Source: Vigna angularis (Eukaryota; Streptophyta; Magnoliopsida; Fabales; Fabaceae). From it: DNA of 64,000 nt. The position numbers were made by a program, and so were the translations under genes. A model generated the notes under the pieces. It had not been told where the DNA came from and ran no database searches. It saw nothing but the letters and a program-made list of their open reading frames with translations. Positions 44,912 through 57,754 of this stretch are shown here, piece after piece (position 1 is the stretch's first letter; every line of letters begins with the position of its first letter). The stretch spans positions 49,883,630-49,947,629 of the forward strand of contig NC_068970.1 in assembly GCF_016808095.1 (NCBI RefSeq), written 5' to 3'.

Positions 44912-47290
44912 TTAGTGCATAACGTTGTGTTTGGTTGCCTAGTGTGGGTACTGCCTAACGTTAGTCGCTTTGTATAAAGACCTTGTTCTTTGACTTTGTT
45001 GTTTTGGGTGTGGCTTTTGTGGTGCCTGACATTGTTGTTCTACCATGATCTCACATTTTGGTTGTTCTTCTTACTTCTCAAGATTACCAACTTATGTTAG
45101 TTTGGAACAAAAGCTTCTTATTGTAAAATTAACAAGAATGGGTTAGCGCTAAAATTAGATTAGTGTAATCCAAAATGTAATTACTTACAAAAGCAATGTA
45201 AAAATAAAGATTAAGAAGCTTAAAAGCTAAGGAATAGTTGATTTTGTTAATAATAAATAACTAAAATAATGGTAAAAATTAATATGATCACTTGCGAAAA
45301 CACAATAAGAGATAATTCTTCTACCGATCTTTTCTCTCTTTTCTTATTCTCCTATAATCTTGGTTTAATTTTCTACTCTCTCAAAGAGTTTCTCTTGCTA
45401 GTTATGAGGTACTTGAATTTCTTTTTAGAAGTTTCTATTGTATTTTGGGACAATTTATAAACTATGGATAAATATTTAAGGATATAAACATACATGCCTC
45501 AAGAAATTCATTTATTTCATTTCTCATCAAATTTTACAACAATATTAAGGATTTATCTTGTGTATGAATATTGTCTTTGCACAATTCATTCATAAATTAG
45601 AAATCCACTCTCTTCATGAAATGGGTTTGCTTTTGACCTTCATTTTTCTTTTCCTTCTTGTGGCACAATGTTGTTGGTGTCTAACATCACCAAAAGATAA
45701 CATGCATTTTGTGTATCATATCTTACCACAACAATAATAGTGTTCTATACTATCTTCTAATTTTCTCTCTTTTCTTCTTGAAAATTGAGGAAGAATTTGT
45801 TATGGACAATCAGAGTTCTATAGCAATAAACAAACCTTAACAAAAGAGAGAGAAAAAACAAGAAAAGAGAGATAAATGAACGTTAATGAAGAACCTTATA
45901 GAGGAAAATGTGAGATCAGCAACAGAAGAGGAGAAGAATAGTAAGTTCCATAACAGCACAATGCAAAAACCTTTCACAGACTTGTAAAAGTTTACAAATT
46001 AACCCTATGAGAGGGATAAAGACTCTGAATCGAAACATATACTTGGACTATTTAAGTATAATTTTGGTTTAGAAAAATATATTTTGACAATATTTTGACA
46101 CAACATACGTGTCATTTTTCACTAATTCATTATTTACTTGTTACTGTGTTGACATACTTTAAACTCAATAAAAAAAATGACGTGTTCTATATCAAATGTT
46201 GTCAAAAAAAAATTTGTGTTAACATATCATTATCCTTTTGGTTCACTTAAAAAATCGAAACTTATACTTTTCACAATCAAAATTTAAGCGTTACTTGAAA
46301 ATCAAAATATAAGCTTTAGTTATTTCAAAACAAAGTTTATACTCGGACACTCATAAATATTTTTAAAATAAGGTGACAATGTTTTTTAAGTTATTGAAAA
46401 AAATAGAAAACATGAAATAAGGAATTAGTACAAGTAAAAATTTCTATTTTTATTAATTTTTATATATGTCGATAAAAAATATTAAAAGAAAAATCTTCTC
46501 TCACATATTTCATTAATCTAATTTTCTAACGTATTTAATTTTATGTATTTTATATTTATTAGAATTAAATCATATAATATAAAGAAATCATCTTTGTTTA
46601 ATGAACATTATATTTATCCACTAAATTCTAAAAACTTTAGGGCAACAACACCTTCGCGCCCTTGTTATCCTCCATCACTGGTCTTGTAGACCAGAACTGT
46701 ATAATTTGTACGGTTAAAATTGAGATTATAGAGGGAGACTGGATGAAGAGAAGAGAGGGAAGAACGATGTTGCACATTGAACTTTAATCTTTGAACCAAT
46801 GATACATTAATTGATTCTAATACTAAGGACTAGAATTGAGATTATACATTGACATACAACTTTGTCAAAAAACATTAATTTTGTTATCCGTTTTAATTAT
46901 TATTTATTAATTTTCTAATTTCAATTACTCAGTGTTTGCTCCTTTCTTGGTTGTTAAATACATTTAAAATCTACTTGTTCATTAATTAACTTATAAAAAA
47001 ATAAATAAAAAATGTTGAATTATGTCTCACAAATTTGGCGTGCCGTCGTAGTTAACTATTAATTAATAATAGGCTTAAACCTATAATGACTTCCCCCTCG
47101 TTACTACTTGTATTGTATTTTGCATTTTTAGTAACATAATAATAAGTAATAATTGTTGTATTGGATCATTGGAAATGAAAATGGGACATAATAATTTAGT
47201 TTTTGAATATCCACTCATTGCGAATAACACTAATAAGATACGTACAAGGGAAGGTCTTCGAAAAAGAATGAAAAATAGGTATGTTCATAG
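44912..47290. other. Intergenic AT-rich DNA
   Basis: No coding region, tRNA or structured repeat could be supported on either strand. Frames here are short and A/T-driven. Confidence 0.5.
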
Positions 47291-47300
47291 TCTATAAAAA
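47288..47300 (+). promoter_or_regulatory. TATA box of the proline-rich protein gene
   Basis: TCTATAAAAAG lies about 85 bp before the ATG at 47379. An upstream ATG at 47304 is too close to the TATA box to be in the mRNA, which supports the 47379 start. Confidence 0.65.
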
Positions 47301-47378
47301 GTCATGCCATTCTTCATGGGAATACATGCACATTTGTTCTTCACTTCAGCATATCTACATCTGAAATTCAACCCAGTC

Positions 47379-47813
47379 ATGGCCCCTTATCGTTGCACCA
47401 TTTTTTCTTTAATCTTTGCTATTTTCTTTTCAACCATGGACATTACATTATTACTAGCACGTCCAATAACGGTCCCACCTTCGTGTGGAGCCCTCCCTCA
47501 GCCTCCACTCCCACCTCTGCCGCCACTCCCACCTCTGCCGCCACTTCCACCTCTGCCGCCACGTCCACCTCTGACGCCACGTCCACCTCTGCCGCCACTC
47601 TCACCTCTGCCGCCACTTCCACCTCTGCCGCCACGTCCACCTCTGCCGCCACTTCCACCTTCGCCGCCACTTCCACCTCTGCCGCCATGTCCACCACTGC
47701 CGCCACTCTCACCTCTGCCGCCGCTCCCACCTCTGCCGCCACTTCCACCTCTGCCGCCACTTCCACCTCTGCCGCCACTTCCACCTCTGCCGCCACTCCC
47801 TCCTCTGTCTTAA
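47379..47813 (+). CDS. Secreted proline-rich cell-wall type protein (PELPK-like)
   Basis: 144 residues. Residues 1-29 (MAPYRCTIFSLIFAIFFSTM... ending LLLA) form a typical signal peptide. A short spacer (RPITVPPSCGALPQ) is followed by about 35 tandem PPLPPL-type repeats with occasional PRPPL, PSPPL and PCPPL variants to the stop at 47811. The layout (signal peptide, then only a proline repeat) matches small plant cell-wall proteins of the PELPK/36-kDa proline-rich kind, where prolines may be hydroxylated; the Leu-Pro-Pro repeat differs from classic PELPK units. A TATA box precedes it. The 18-nt repeat is a coding minisatellite, so length may vary among alleles. It is the only ordinary host gene supported in the window. 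Confidence 0.7.
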   Translation: MAPYRCTIFSLIFAIFFSTMDITLLLARPITVPPSCGALPQPPLPPLPPLPPLPPLPPLPPRPPLTPRPPLPPLSPLPPLPPLPPRPPLPPLPPSPPLPPLPPCPPLPPLSPLPPLPPLPPLPPLPPLPPLPPLPPLPPLPPLS

Positions 47814-49740
47814 TCATATTTGCCCACTCTTCCTAATATCCAAGTCCCACTTATTTACTTCCTATTCCTTTCTCCTTTAACCAACGTTCTACTTTGGATT
47901 TCGAAATTGGGTTCCTGTCATTCGCTGCATGCTTTGTTTGAATTTCAATAAGTGGTTTATATAATGATAGCATAAATTATGAAACTTTTCTTTTTGGGTG
48001 TTCCATTTCCATTTCGTCTTTGAATATGTGTATTTCTGTTGCACTTCTGCATTACTTCATGCAGGGCAAGTACCTAGAGTCGATAGACTCTATACTATGA
48101 AATGAATGTATTTTATCATAAGCTGACGCTTAATTAATACCCTAACTTCCTATTAGTATTCGTGGACATACAGAATTAAATGAATAATAACTGATTATAA
48201 TAATATAATTATATAATATAGATATCTAAATTAATAAATTAAGTTTTTAAATATTATATTATTATACTCAAGTTTTTAAATTATTAAACATAAAATAGGA
48301 ATTATAAATTTATCATTAATTACTCGATTAAAATTTATTTTGTTCCATCAAATAATATATAATACAGATTGATATCGTTGAGCGATTGAGAAGAAAGGTA
48401 TATGATATAGAAACACATTATATGGGGTAAGAAGTAGGAAAATCAAGGTTGGTCATCAAGTAATGATATTTTACTCATTGAATAGAAAATAACCATTTAA
48501 CAATTCAAAAATAATAATATTTTAAATATATTTGTTTTATTTTTAAATTTAAAATTATACTATATATACAATTATATTATTAAAGTAGATTATAAGGTGA
48601 ATTTATTTTTTTAAGGACTCAATTGTTAAACTAATGCTCAGCAGCCTACTTACATATCTTTATAACAGATCGATAATTGTTGAAATCTTTGATTCCAAGT
48701 TCATTTGCCTAACCAACCCTATTAAGGACATAGACCCTAGTATACATTTAGACGTAAATCTACACGAAATTTGTAGCTTTTAACGTACGTATGCTATTGA
48801 ACTACAACTGTTATTGCCAAATTGTTGGTGTTTTGACATGATAATTGTTGTTCATCCTATTGGAAAGACATTTCGATCTCTTATCTTAAACTTTTTGAAA
48901 GAGATAATTTAACTTTGTTGAAGATCGAAAAGTTTACGTAAGTTCTTAAACACTCGATTTTAAGGTTCAATTTAAACTATAAGTTACTTTAGCAAATACT
49001 TTTTAATTGTTTAAATATATTTTTTATAGTTCTTAGATAAAACTAGCTCTTAATAAAAGGCATTTAATAACAAGAGCTTCTATAGTGGTTAAAGTAATGT
49101 ACAATTAGATTTGTAAGAAAAGCGTTTAGACATAATAAAGCAATAAGCACACAGTTGTTTTTATACTGGTTTGCTTTACCGAGTTATGTCCAATCTCCTC
49201 TAACACTTAAAGGATTTCACTATAATTTTCAACAAGATTACAAGTGAGTATTTTCACCACTCTTGGTATCTCTAGTCACTCTAAGTAATCACTATTATGT
49301 TAAAGACAAAATCTTCTATATGAACAAACGATCTCACGTTTTGAAGTTTAATCAAATAACATTAAAACGGGTTAAAAATCAAAACGAAATCTAGGATAAA
49401 AACATAGAGCCTAAACCCCAAACAAACAAAAACTAGAATCTGAACCTCAAACATAGAAATCATAGGAAAACACTTAGATCCTACGAAATAGAAAAACACT
49501 TACGCTAGAACAGTCAGACGCATGGTTAGACGGTGTCATGTCTAAAGACGTATGAGAGAGAACTGAGTTAAATGCTTAATGCTTAAATACCTGAAGTTGG
49601 TATTTGTTTTCTCTTGAAAACGAAATAGGTCGAGACAATGTCTTCGACTAAAACAATTAAAAGACATAATTATTAAAAGATATAAAAAAAGTCTGAGCAA
49701 GTTAAACGTTATCTGTCTACAAAGAGACAAAAGCAAAAGA
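47814..49740. other. Intergenic AT-rich DNA
   Basis: 3' flank of the proline-rich gene and strongly AT-rich sequence (48150-48640). No gene or mobile element could be supported. Confidence 0.5.
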
Positions 49741-49789
49741 AGTGTTTACTTGAATCAAGATGATACCATAAGTAAAACAAACACGTCAT

Positions 49790-52700
49790 CATGTGTTGAA
49801 GTATCTATACAATTTGCATCTTCAAATTAACAAAGCTTTATTGTAAAATGCTACATAATGGTAGGAAATCAAAAAACACTTTGTCGTTTTGAGCAAGGAT
49901 TAAATGACATTAAATGTCCAACATTCGAAAACAAAAAAAAAACTGATAAGAAAAGTCATATATGTTGCATGCACATTTTACTCTAATTTTGCAGATAAGC
50001 TATTCTACATGCATCCACAATACTACAAATCAAATATAAAATGTGGACGTAGAGACAAAAGAGATAATTGTAGAATGTTCCTCATTTGAAGCAAAGTCTA
50101 GAAAGATCGTACAACCTACTTCAAGAAAAGGACTAAACAAGCATGCCTACTATGACAAAGTTAACTTACACAATGGCTGCTGTGAAAAGAAGAAAGAGAA
50201 AACACAAGTATCAAGGCTACGAACTACAAATGCAGTCTAATAGATAAATATTCAAAAAGCCTATAAATAGAAGATCTCTCAAGAAGAAAATCAAGAGTAT
50301 AGAATAGGATAGCCAAAGTGCACAAAGCTTACAACGACATATCCATTCTAAAGAGAAAAGGAGAGAAAAGAGCTCAAAGAAAAGAATACATCTGAGTTGA
50401 AAAAAAGAGAAAAGAAAAGAAAAGAGAAAGAGATACTTTCGAGCTTAAACGTCAAATATCTTAGTGTTGTATTGCATTGTAATCAAACCCCTCGTGGAGA
50501 AATGATGGAAGCAACTCCAGGAAATGCAGAAGAAGCTTACCGAAGCAGAGAAGTGGCAGCGGATTGAATGAATTCAGTGGAGTTCTGGATGAACGTAAGG
50601 TGTTTGTGAATATGCTGGAGGTGTTTTAGAGTGGCTGTTTGGTAGAGTTCTAGCTCAGTAGGCTTTCCAAAGGGGAAAGAAGCTAGAGGAGGTGCAAGAT
50701 AACAATGCACAAGGTTGAACTTGAGAGTAAAAGCTGAAAATTGGCAGCATTTCCTTACTTCAAATCAAGTTACATTTACAAGTGATGAAGCTCTCTATTT
50801 ATAGAAGAATGAGAGCTTCTAAAACGTATTGTGCAAGTTATTTTAAATGTGCACATGCTGTAAAACAGATGAAGGAAGCTTGGGAAGCAAGCTATAATTG
50901 CCAACTCAGCAAAGCAATTGAAGAAGATGGAGTTGTTGTCTTTGGTGTTGAACGTAGTGCAAAGGCCTTGAGCACCAACCATCCATTTGTGCTTCTTTGG
51001 TTTTCTTACGTGGCAACCTTTTTAAGTTTCATAGACATGGTTCCTCCCTTTTATTAATATTCTACAAATGCAATGTAAAAGTATTTAGCAAAGAGAAAGA
51101 GAACTTAGTAAGTAATACTCCATAAGAGTAAGGTAGTGAGTGCTCCCTCTTCCTCTTGGATTCTCTTGGACATGGCTCTTGTTAAAGGTCCTATGTTAAG
51201 CTTAGATGGTCCTCCATCAGAGATTTAGTCTAAACTGCATGTAAGTAATCGTTAATTGCAATTTTGAAGAGAATTAAAACACTTACAACTGAAGTCTTTT
51301 GAGTTGAGGAATCTAGGCGCAATAGTATAGTACCAAGAATGGTGCGAATACTCAAAGGAAATCTTGACAGGGTGCTGAGTACTAAGAGTGGTGCGAATAC
51401 TCAAAAAATGTCAGCGAAGTAGCTGAGTACCAAGAGTGGTGAAAATACTCAAAGGAAATTTCGGCAAAGTAGCTGAGTACCAAGAGTGGTGCTAATACTC
51501 ATTTGTAGTCGTGTAAGGATTATAGTGAAACCCTTTGCGGAGGAGACTGGACATAGCTTAGCTGGAGTGAACTAATATAAAATCTCTTTATTCTCTCTTC
51601 TCTTTACTGAGTGATCCTCTTAGAAAACTTGCAGTTGAGTTTTATATTTGAAAGTATAAGAACTCCCAGGCTAAACGATTCTTACTTTTAAAGGAAGTTC
51701 TTACAAACACTACAGTATAAATTATTCTGAATAGCACGCTGTTTTTTGAAAGGCTTATATTTCAAGTCGAGCGTCTAAGCCTTTGAAAGAATATTTTACA
51801 TGCTTGATAACGTGTTATATCAGAAGGGTTGCGAAAAACGTTTTCCATAAATACTATTCAACCCCTTCACCCTTCTTCTAGTGTTTTTCAGGTACTTCAT
51901 GTCACTCTTACTAGTATCAAATTTCACCCACTACTGGTTACTTAGTATTCTTCACCACTACTGATACTCTTGGACAATCCAAATATATTCCTGATATGAT
52001 GTCTAGTTAAGTTTCACTCACTCTTGATTTTCCCTAGAAAAACTCGTTTAGCTACCGTTTAACTTCACTAACTTAAACGTAAGAGTTTCATCCAGTTTTG
52101 GTTTCCACTAGACACACATGTCTAACTACCGTTTAACTCTGCAAAGTTAAACGTAAAGTATTTTAATTCTCTTCAGAATTTATAATCAAAAGATTGATTA
52201 CAAGTTCTTAGACAATAACTCTCACAAAGAGAATATGTGTTCAATACAATTCAATCTAACAGACTCACTAAATATTTATCTATTCTTTCTTCTTACAAAA
52301 GTAAGCTTGTATATCAATGAAGCTTGAGAGTGTTTCTTTTCTTGAGCTTTTCTTTCTCAGGTATTTTCTTTTGAGTTCGTGTGCTTTTGACCCTTTTCTT
52401 CACTTGCTCGCTTGAGCCTTTTCTTTCTACAGGTAATTCTCTTGATTCTCTTTTTGAATGATCTTCTATTTAAAGGCTTGTTCAAAAGATATTTGTTAGA
52501 CAAAGCTTTTCTTTGATCTTTGAGTCTTCTTAGTCTTGTAATATGTAAAAGTCATTGGTTAAAGTCAACTAGTCAAAACATGCTTTCTTTTTTTTTTCAG
52601 TACTTTGAGAAAAGTAGGCAACACAATTTTCTGGCATGACTTTTGATGAGGAGAACATTTTGTGAATATCTTCTTTGTTCCTAACGTTCACTTCAAATTT

Positions 52701-53000
52701 ATATACGATGAAGCAAGTGGATGCGTCTAATAGAAAATCTGCACAAAGTAGAGTAGATATGCATGCAGCAGATATGTCATTTCTCTTATCACTTTTATTG
52801 ATTTTAAATATTGAGCATTTAATGGCATTTAATGTCTGTTCAGAACAACAAAATATTTTTTACATTTTCTACCGTTTAGGTAAGATTTGATCGTTTAAGT
52901 TTTTCACTAAGATACCAAACAATTGATGAAGACTTCACCGTTGGATGAAGTAGATCATTTGGCACATGATATAGTCTATATGTAAACCATTCTTTAGATT
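49790..53000. repeat. Diverged inverted repeat of LTR-like sequence
   Basis: The + strand of about 49960-51300 matches the - strand of about 52140-52760. Landmarks: 'CCTATAAATAGAAGATCTCTC...AATCAAGAG' at 50260-50300 against the complement of 52444-52485; 'CTACATGCATCCAC' at 50007 against the complement of about 52717; 'GAAGAGAATTAAAACACTTA' at 51268 against the complement of about 52165. The 'CAACCCCTTCACCCTTCTTCTAGTG' at about 51868 resembles the end of copia-type LTRs. An extra segment at about 50490-51180 is present only in the + copy. Probably two old LTRs or solo LTRs in opposite orientation. Confidence 0.5.
51320..51515. repeat. Four-copy tandem repeat, about 52 bp
   Basis: Units contain GAGTACCAAGAGTGGTGCGA then ATACTCAAAGGAAAT; the ends GAGTA...TACTC can pair. 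Units start at about 51324, 51377, 51429 and 51474. Confidence 0.8.
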
Positions 53001-53559
53001 TTTCTTTGTTCTATTCAGGAATGTGTTTAACAAGGTGTCTTTTAACACAAGCTTTTGGAATACCATTTGAGATTTTTAACGTTCTTTCCAAAAACATCTT
53101 TTGACACTTTTATCTATCAAGACATATTAATAGTTTGTTTGATCATCACCTAGTGATGTATATCATTCATTGCATTCAACAAGACTTTCATTGATGCACT
53201 AATTAGTTTGGTGGTGCGAATGTTCATACTAGGTGTTTTCTACTAAGGCTTTCTTTAAGGTATTGAGGTTTTTTAGAGCATTTTCACGAATCAATTATAT
53301 CTTAGATATACTGTTATTCTAACGATAACACTATCACATGCTCATTTCGTTTAATATTTTGTTAAACTTTAAAACATATAAGAGCGTTTAGATATTACCG
53401 ACAATCTTGTCTTAACAAGTGTAATATATCTTTACTACATACATGATGTAAAAAAGAAAGTACTAAATGAAAGTATCATATATTTACATCCTTAAACTTT
53501 TGTTTAACTGTGAGACTAAATAAAGATTGATGCTTATGATGTGTTTCTACTTTCCTGTC

Positions 53560-54130
53560 ATTTATGTTAAAAAGTAATTTTTAATAAATATATTAGTATA
53601 ACATTTATACAAATAATAAATTTTGTCTCAATTTAGAGAGGAACAATATTGCTCCATTTTGAGAAAAATTAGGACTAAATTGAATTAAAGAGACATATAC
53701 AAGGACTAAATTGAAATAAAGACAATAACACTTGACATTAACACTAACACGTGGTAGTACCTTGCAACATGACATTGACAATGTCACGTGTCACATTAAG
53801 AACTTGACACATGGAAACAAAATTTTTTACAAACAAATTTAAAACATAAACAAAAATAAATATTAGTAATCGTCACGTGACATGTTGTTAACGTTATTAG
53901 TAATTTTTTTTAAGAGAACCTAATTGAGACATTTATTCAAAAGTTAGGACACATGACATACCATTAATGCTATTAGTAATTTTTTTAAGTGGATCTAATT
54001 GAGACATTTATTCAAAAGTTAATACGCAATTGAAACTTTTTTCAAAAGTTAGGACACAATTGAAACTTTTTTAAAAGAGAGGGCTAACTTGAAGCGTTTC
54101 AACCAAAGTATGAACCAAATAAGTAATTAA
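53560..54130. repeat. Degenerate direct repeats with 'AATTGAGACATTTATTCAAAAG'
   Basis: The segment occurs at about 53924 and 53998, each preceded by 'CTATTAGTAATTTTTTTTAAG'-like sequence (period about 75 bp), with partial copies to 54080. Likely part of an old transposon; no ends identified. Confidence 0.5.
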
Positions 54131-54224
54131 GCATAATAAAAAAGTCTCCATAATTGATGGAAGCTCATTTACAAGTTGTTCTTAGGATTGTCTAGTATTT
54201 GAAAGAGACACCAGGAAGATGAAT

Positions 54225-54715
54225 TTTGTTAAGAAGAAACAAGAATGTTAGTCTTGAAGCATATACTAATGATGATTATGCAGGATCGATTGTTGATAGA
54301 AGATTGATTATTGGTTTTTGCACTTTTCTTAGAGGAAAACTGGTAACTTGGAAGAGTAAAATGCAAAGTGTAATAGTTAGTCCATGAAGCATAATTTTGA
54401 GCAATGACATAAGAGATATGTGAGTTATTGTGGCTAAATATTATATTGGAAGACTTGAAGATAAAATGTATAGACCTTATGATTATAAGTTTGCAATTAG
54501 CATAACTTATAATCCAGTACAACATGATAAAACCAAGCATATTGAAATAGACAAACATTTTATTAAACAAAAGCTTGACTACGACATGATTTTGTATACC
54601 ATATGACTCTTTTCAAGGACAACTTGAAGATATACTTACCAAAGGGTTGAACAACAATAATTTTAAAAGAATTATATATAAGTTAGGAATGGAAAACACT
54701 TATTCACCATCTTAA
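54225..54715 (+). pseudogene. Decayed Ty1/copia RNase H fragment
   Basis: Interrupted + frames encode LEAYTNDDYAGSIVDRRLII, GKLVTWKSKMQSVIV and TKHIEIDKHFIKQKL, matching the copia RNase H motifs DADYGG, SWHSKKQ and [15 protein letters not shown] read in the Sirevirus at 33985-34310. Many stops. It ends KLGMENTYSPS-stop, with a purine-rich AAAGGGAACTATTGAGATATTG after it that may be the PPT and LTR start of this old element. Confidence 0.8.
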
Positions 54716-54724
54716 AGGGAACTA

Positions 54725-55560
54725 TTGAGATATTGTAGGAATTTTTTTATGTTATTCTTATTTACTATAATTATGTATTTATTGAACTTTAATTCTATAT
54801 ATTTTACTTTTATTTCTAAATTTTTTTTGTAAGTATTTTAAAATTTTCCAAAGGATTTATATGTATATATTGATTATGTGTAATGAACAAAAAAAAATGT
54901 GAGACTCATTTTATTCTCTTTTTTTCTTTAGAAAAATCATACATGTTTTACAAGCCCAATAGCAAGAGTGTTTCTCCCTACACCTCCTCACATTTCTTCC
55001 TACACCCCACATTCCAAAAATAAGCTTCTTTAACGGATTTCGGAATTTGTTAAAGAAAGGAAGTGAGATGTTGGATTTTTTAAAATACAAAATATAGTTT
55101 TGGGATTTTAAGAAAATGTGACGTAGAAACACTCCAAAAGCAATTGTACCATTGAAAGTACTCTATAAGTAAAAGATCAAAAAATTGGGACTAAGTAAAA
55201 AGAAAAAAGAAAACTACATAATAACAAGTGTTTCAGGCAGGTAATGAAAGTATTAGGTATAATTGTAGCAAAGGAAAGGATAAAAAAAACTTACCCACCT
55301 AATGAGTATTGTGATATAATGGGTCGTCCTCCGTTTAAATGTTGGAAAATACCTCATTCAAAATGCAACATGTGTGACAACTTGATAATGAAGCAATGAT
55401 ATACATATCAAAACTTCAACAATAAGAAGTCGGTGCTTAAGTAGTTGATAAAGAGGAGGAGGATAACTCTTTAGTAGTACCTCTTTCTCTAGAAGAAATT
55501 CAAGTGAAAGTTATTTAATTGATAATGGTTACAGTAACCTTATCATGATTCATGACGAGG
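54725..55560. other. Probable remnant LTR and unassigned sequence
   Basis: Follows the RNase H remnant; may contain its 3' LTR starting near 54726 (TGAGATATTGTAGG). No matching second LTR is visible. Nothing else supported. Confidence 0.3.
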
Positions 55561-56424
55561 CACTAGTACACTATCAGGATATGACACCGGTTACTTTTGG
55601 TTATAAGCACCGGTTCTACAACCGGTGTATATACCAGCGAGGTAAAAAAGGGTAGATTTTATGCCTCGGTTGTGAACTGGGTTAAAAAGATAGAATTTAT
55701 GCCTCGATTTTTGAATAACCGAGGTAGTAACGTGTTTGTTTTTTAATTTTTTCCACCAGCCTCTGAGCCTCTGTTCCTGGAACTCACACGCAGAAACCCA
55801 AAAATTGAACAGTCAAAAATTTGAAGTAAACAAGCAGATTCAGATACCAAAAATTGAAATAAAAATTGAATCAGGAAATAGGGAACAAGCAAATTGATTG
55901 TTCTTGTGATCTTCATCACAGATGAATGTTTTTGAATCAGCAATACATGAATCCTGTTCAAATCCCTAACCCCCAATCCAGTCAAAACCCCTTCAAATCC
56001 CTAACCCCCAAATCCAATCAAAACCCCATTGAAATCCCTAACCCCCAAATCGGTTTTCCGTGACCACCACTGGCACCATAAGAGGGCTGGACCGGAAGGG
56101 GGCTGGACCGGGTGGAGTGAGATCTGAGATCGCGTCCGGTGCTGGAGATGAGATCTGAGATCGCGTCATGGGTTGGGGTTGCGGGGTGGGATGCAGCCAT
56201 GGCTTTGGGCAGCGAAAATGGAGCGGCAGTGTTGAAGGAGAGGTGGCGACGGCGGAGCAACGAAGTGGTGGCGACGAAGAGGCGGAACGACAGAGCGGAT
56301 CTGGAGCGGATCGACGAAGCTGGCGGTGGATCTGGACGAAGCAGATCTGGAGCGGATCTGTAGTGGATCGACGACGGTGAGGCAGCAACGGGGAGGCCGC
56401 GGCGGTGAGGAAGCAGTAGCGGGG
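55561..56424 (+). mobile_element. Left end of a second CACTA-like element
   Basis: CACTAGTACACTATCAGGAT at 55561 begins a block of ACCGGT/CCGAGGT repeats in both orientations (to about 55735), the look of a CACTA end with subterminal repeats. A GC-rich stretch follows (55990-56424) with overlapping Pro/Ser-rich frames and no known domain. The Athila-like LTR starts at 56425, so the rest of this element is probably beyond the window. Confidence 0.55.
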
Positions 56425-57741
56425 TGATGGACAAATTTGTAAGCACCAAAATATGATGTCACAAACTTGTTTCACAATCGGCAAGTATGACCGAATCGTT
56501 CAAGTAATAAACTTGGTAAGACCAAGTATCGTTCTTCCCAAAGGACTCACGGCCTAGTTTAGTTGTGTGGTTTGTTGATTAGCTAAGACTTACAAACGAA
56601 ATAATTGGATTATATTATGCAAGACGAAAACTAAACATGTATGCATGAATTGATCAATGGCAAAGACAAAAGATAAACACTTTCAATGGATTATATGAAT
56701 GAATATGTTGTTGGGGGTCAATTTCATCTCATCCACTCTCATACATTTTAGGAATTCAACATTCAAATCATCATTGTTAATGCCACTCTCTAAAGTACCA
56801 TTCTAGATGGCTTCTCCCTAATCAAATAGTTCATACAATTCCTAGCATTCCTAATGATTAGTTCATGAGTGCAGGAGCTTAACGACAACCAATATAATAT
56901 TGTCAGTATAATATTGGGAGAAATTCCCCGGATCTAGACTTCCCCGTACGTGTCCGTATCGACAAAACCAATAATCATGCAATAGAATGAGTTAAACAAT
57001 GCAAGCATTGAGCAAAGAGGAAAAACCCTAACTAATGATGAAAGAAAGCATAAGTCTTATATTAAGATGCAAGCATAAATTCCATATATGAGAGCTTCAA
57101 GAGATTACATTGATTCCCCAACAAACATACAAGGTTTAGTTCACCATATTCATGGTGAACCTAGATGAACAATAATGAAAGAATGAAAGAATAAACCCAA
57201 AAAAGGTGAAGAGGTAGCCTGAGCATCCAAGATCCTCCTTCAAAGGGGTGGAAGAGAGAGTGTTTGCCTCGTTTCTGCCAAAGATGTCTAACTATAGGAC
57301 GTGCAAGCCCTTATATACTAATCTAGAGTTACAAAAGATTACAAAAGCCCAAGCCCAAAAAGTGCCGCTCAGCGGTCAATACCGCTCAGCGGTGGTTGCG
57401 CGTCTTCTTTCTTCCCCTCAGCGGCCCTTTTGCCCCTCAGCGGTACCAACGTGACTCCTTGAGTGCCGCTCAGCGGTAAATTACCGCTGAGCGGTGCCTT
57501 CGACTTCTCTTTTTGCACTCTTTCTTGTCTTTTCTAATGTCACTTCTCTCCTTCTTCACTCTTTTCACTAAATTCACCTTAAAACCTGCACAAAAACACT
57601 CAAATCAAGCATAAACCTGTCCAGCTCTCTTATTTCTGAAAATAAAGATAAAAGGCATGATTTCAAGCTAGTTTCTAAGTCTAAAGGTTGCTTTTAGTAT
57701 CAATTTTAAGCATGAAAATAACAGTTTTTCAACTGTTATCA
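56425..57741 (-). repeat. 3' LTR of the Athila-like element
   Basis: 1317 bp, in - sense starting TGATAACAGTTGAAAAACTG and ending TTTGTCCATCA. It matches 62769-64000 except for a 17-bp segment (near 57374-57390, between two CCGCTCAGCGG palindromes) missing from the 5' LTR and a few base changes. CCGCTCAGCGG-type palindromes cluster at 57364-57500. The sense PPT (AAGTTTGGGGTTG) is just outside, at about 57742-57754. Confidence 0.92.
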
Positions 57742-57754
57742 CAACCCCAAACTT

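Noticed and set aside
44912..47290. Possible genes or MITEs in the AT-rich interval
   Set aside because: Only short A/T-driven frames and no inverted repeats with target duplications that I could support.
47443..47836. TSAATS-type (+) and AAEVEV-type (-) frames across the proline repeat
   Set aside because: They are shadows of the 18-nt coding repeat; only the PPLPPL frame has a signal peptide and a TATA box at the right distance.
56018..56484. 143- and 148-codon - strand frames before the Athila-like LTR
   Set aside because: They start inside the LTR and are Pro/Ser/Arg-rich with no recognised domain; probably GC-rich cargo or leader of the partial CACTA element.
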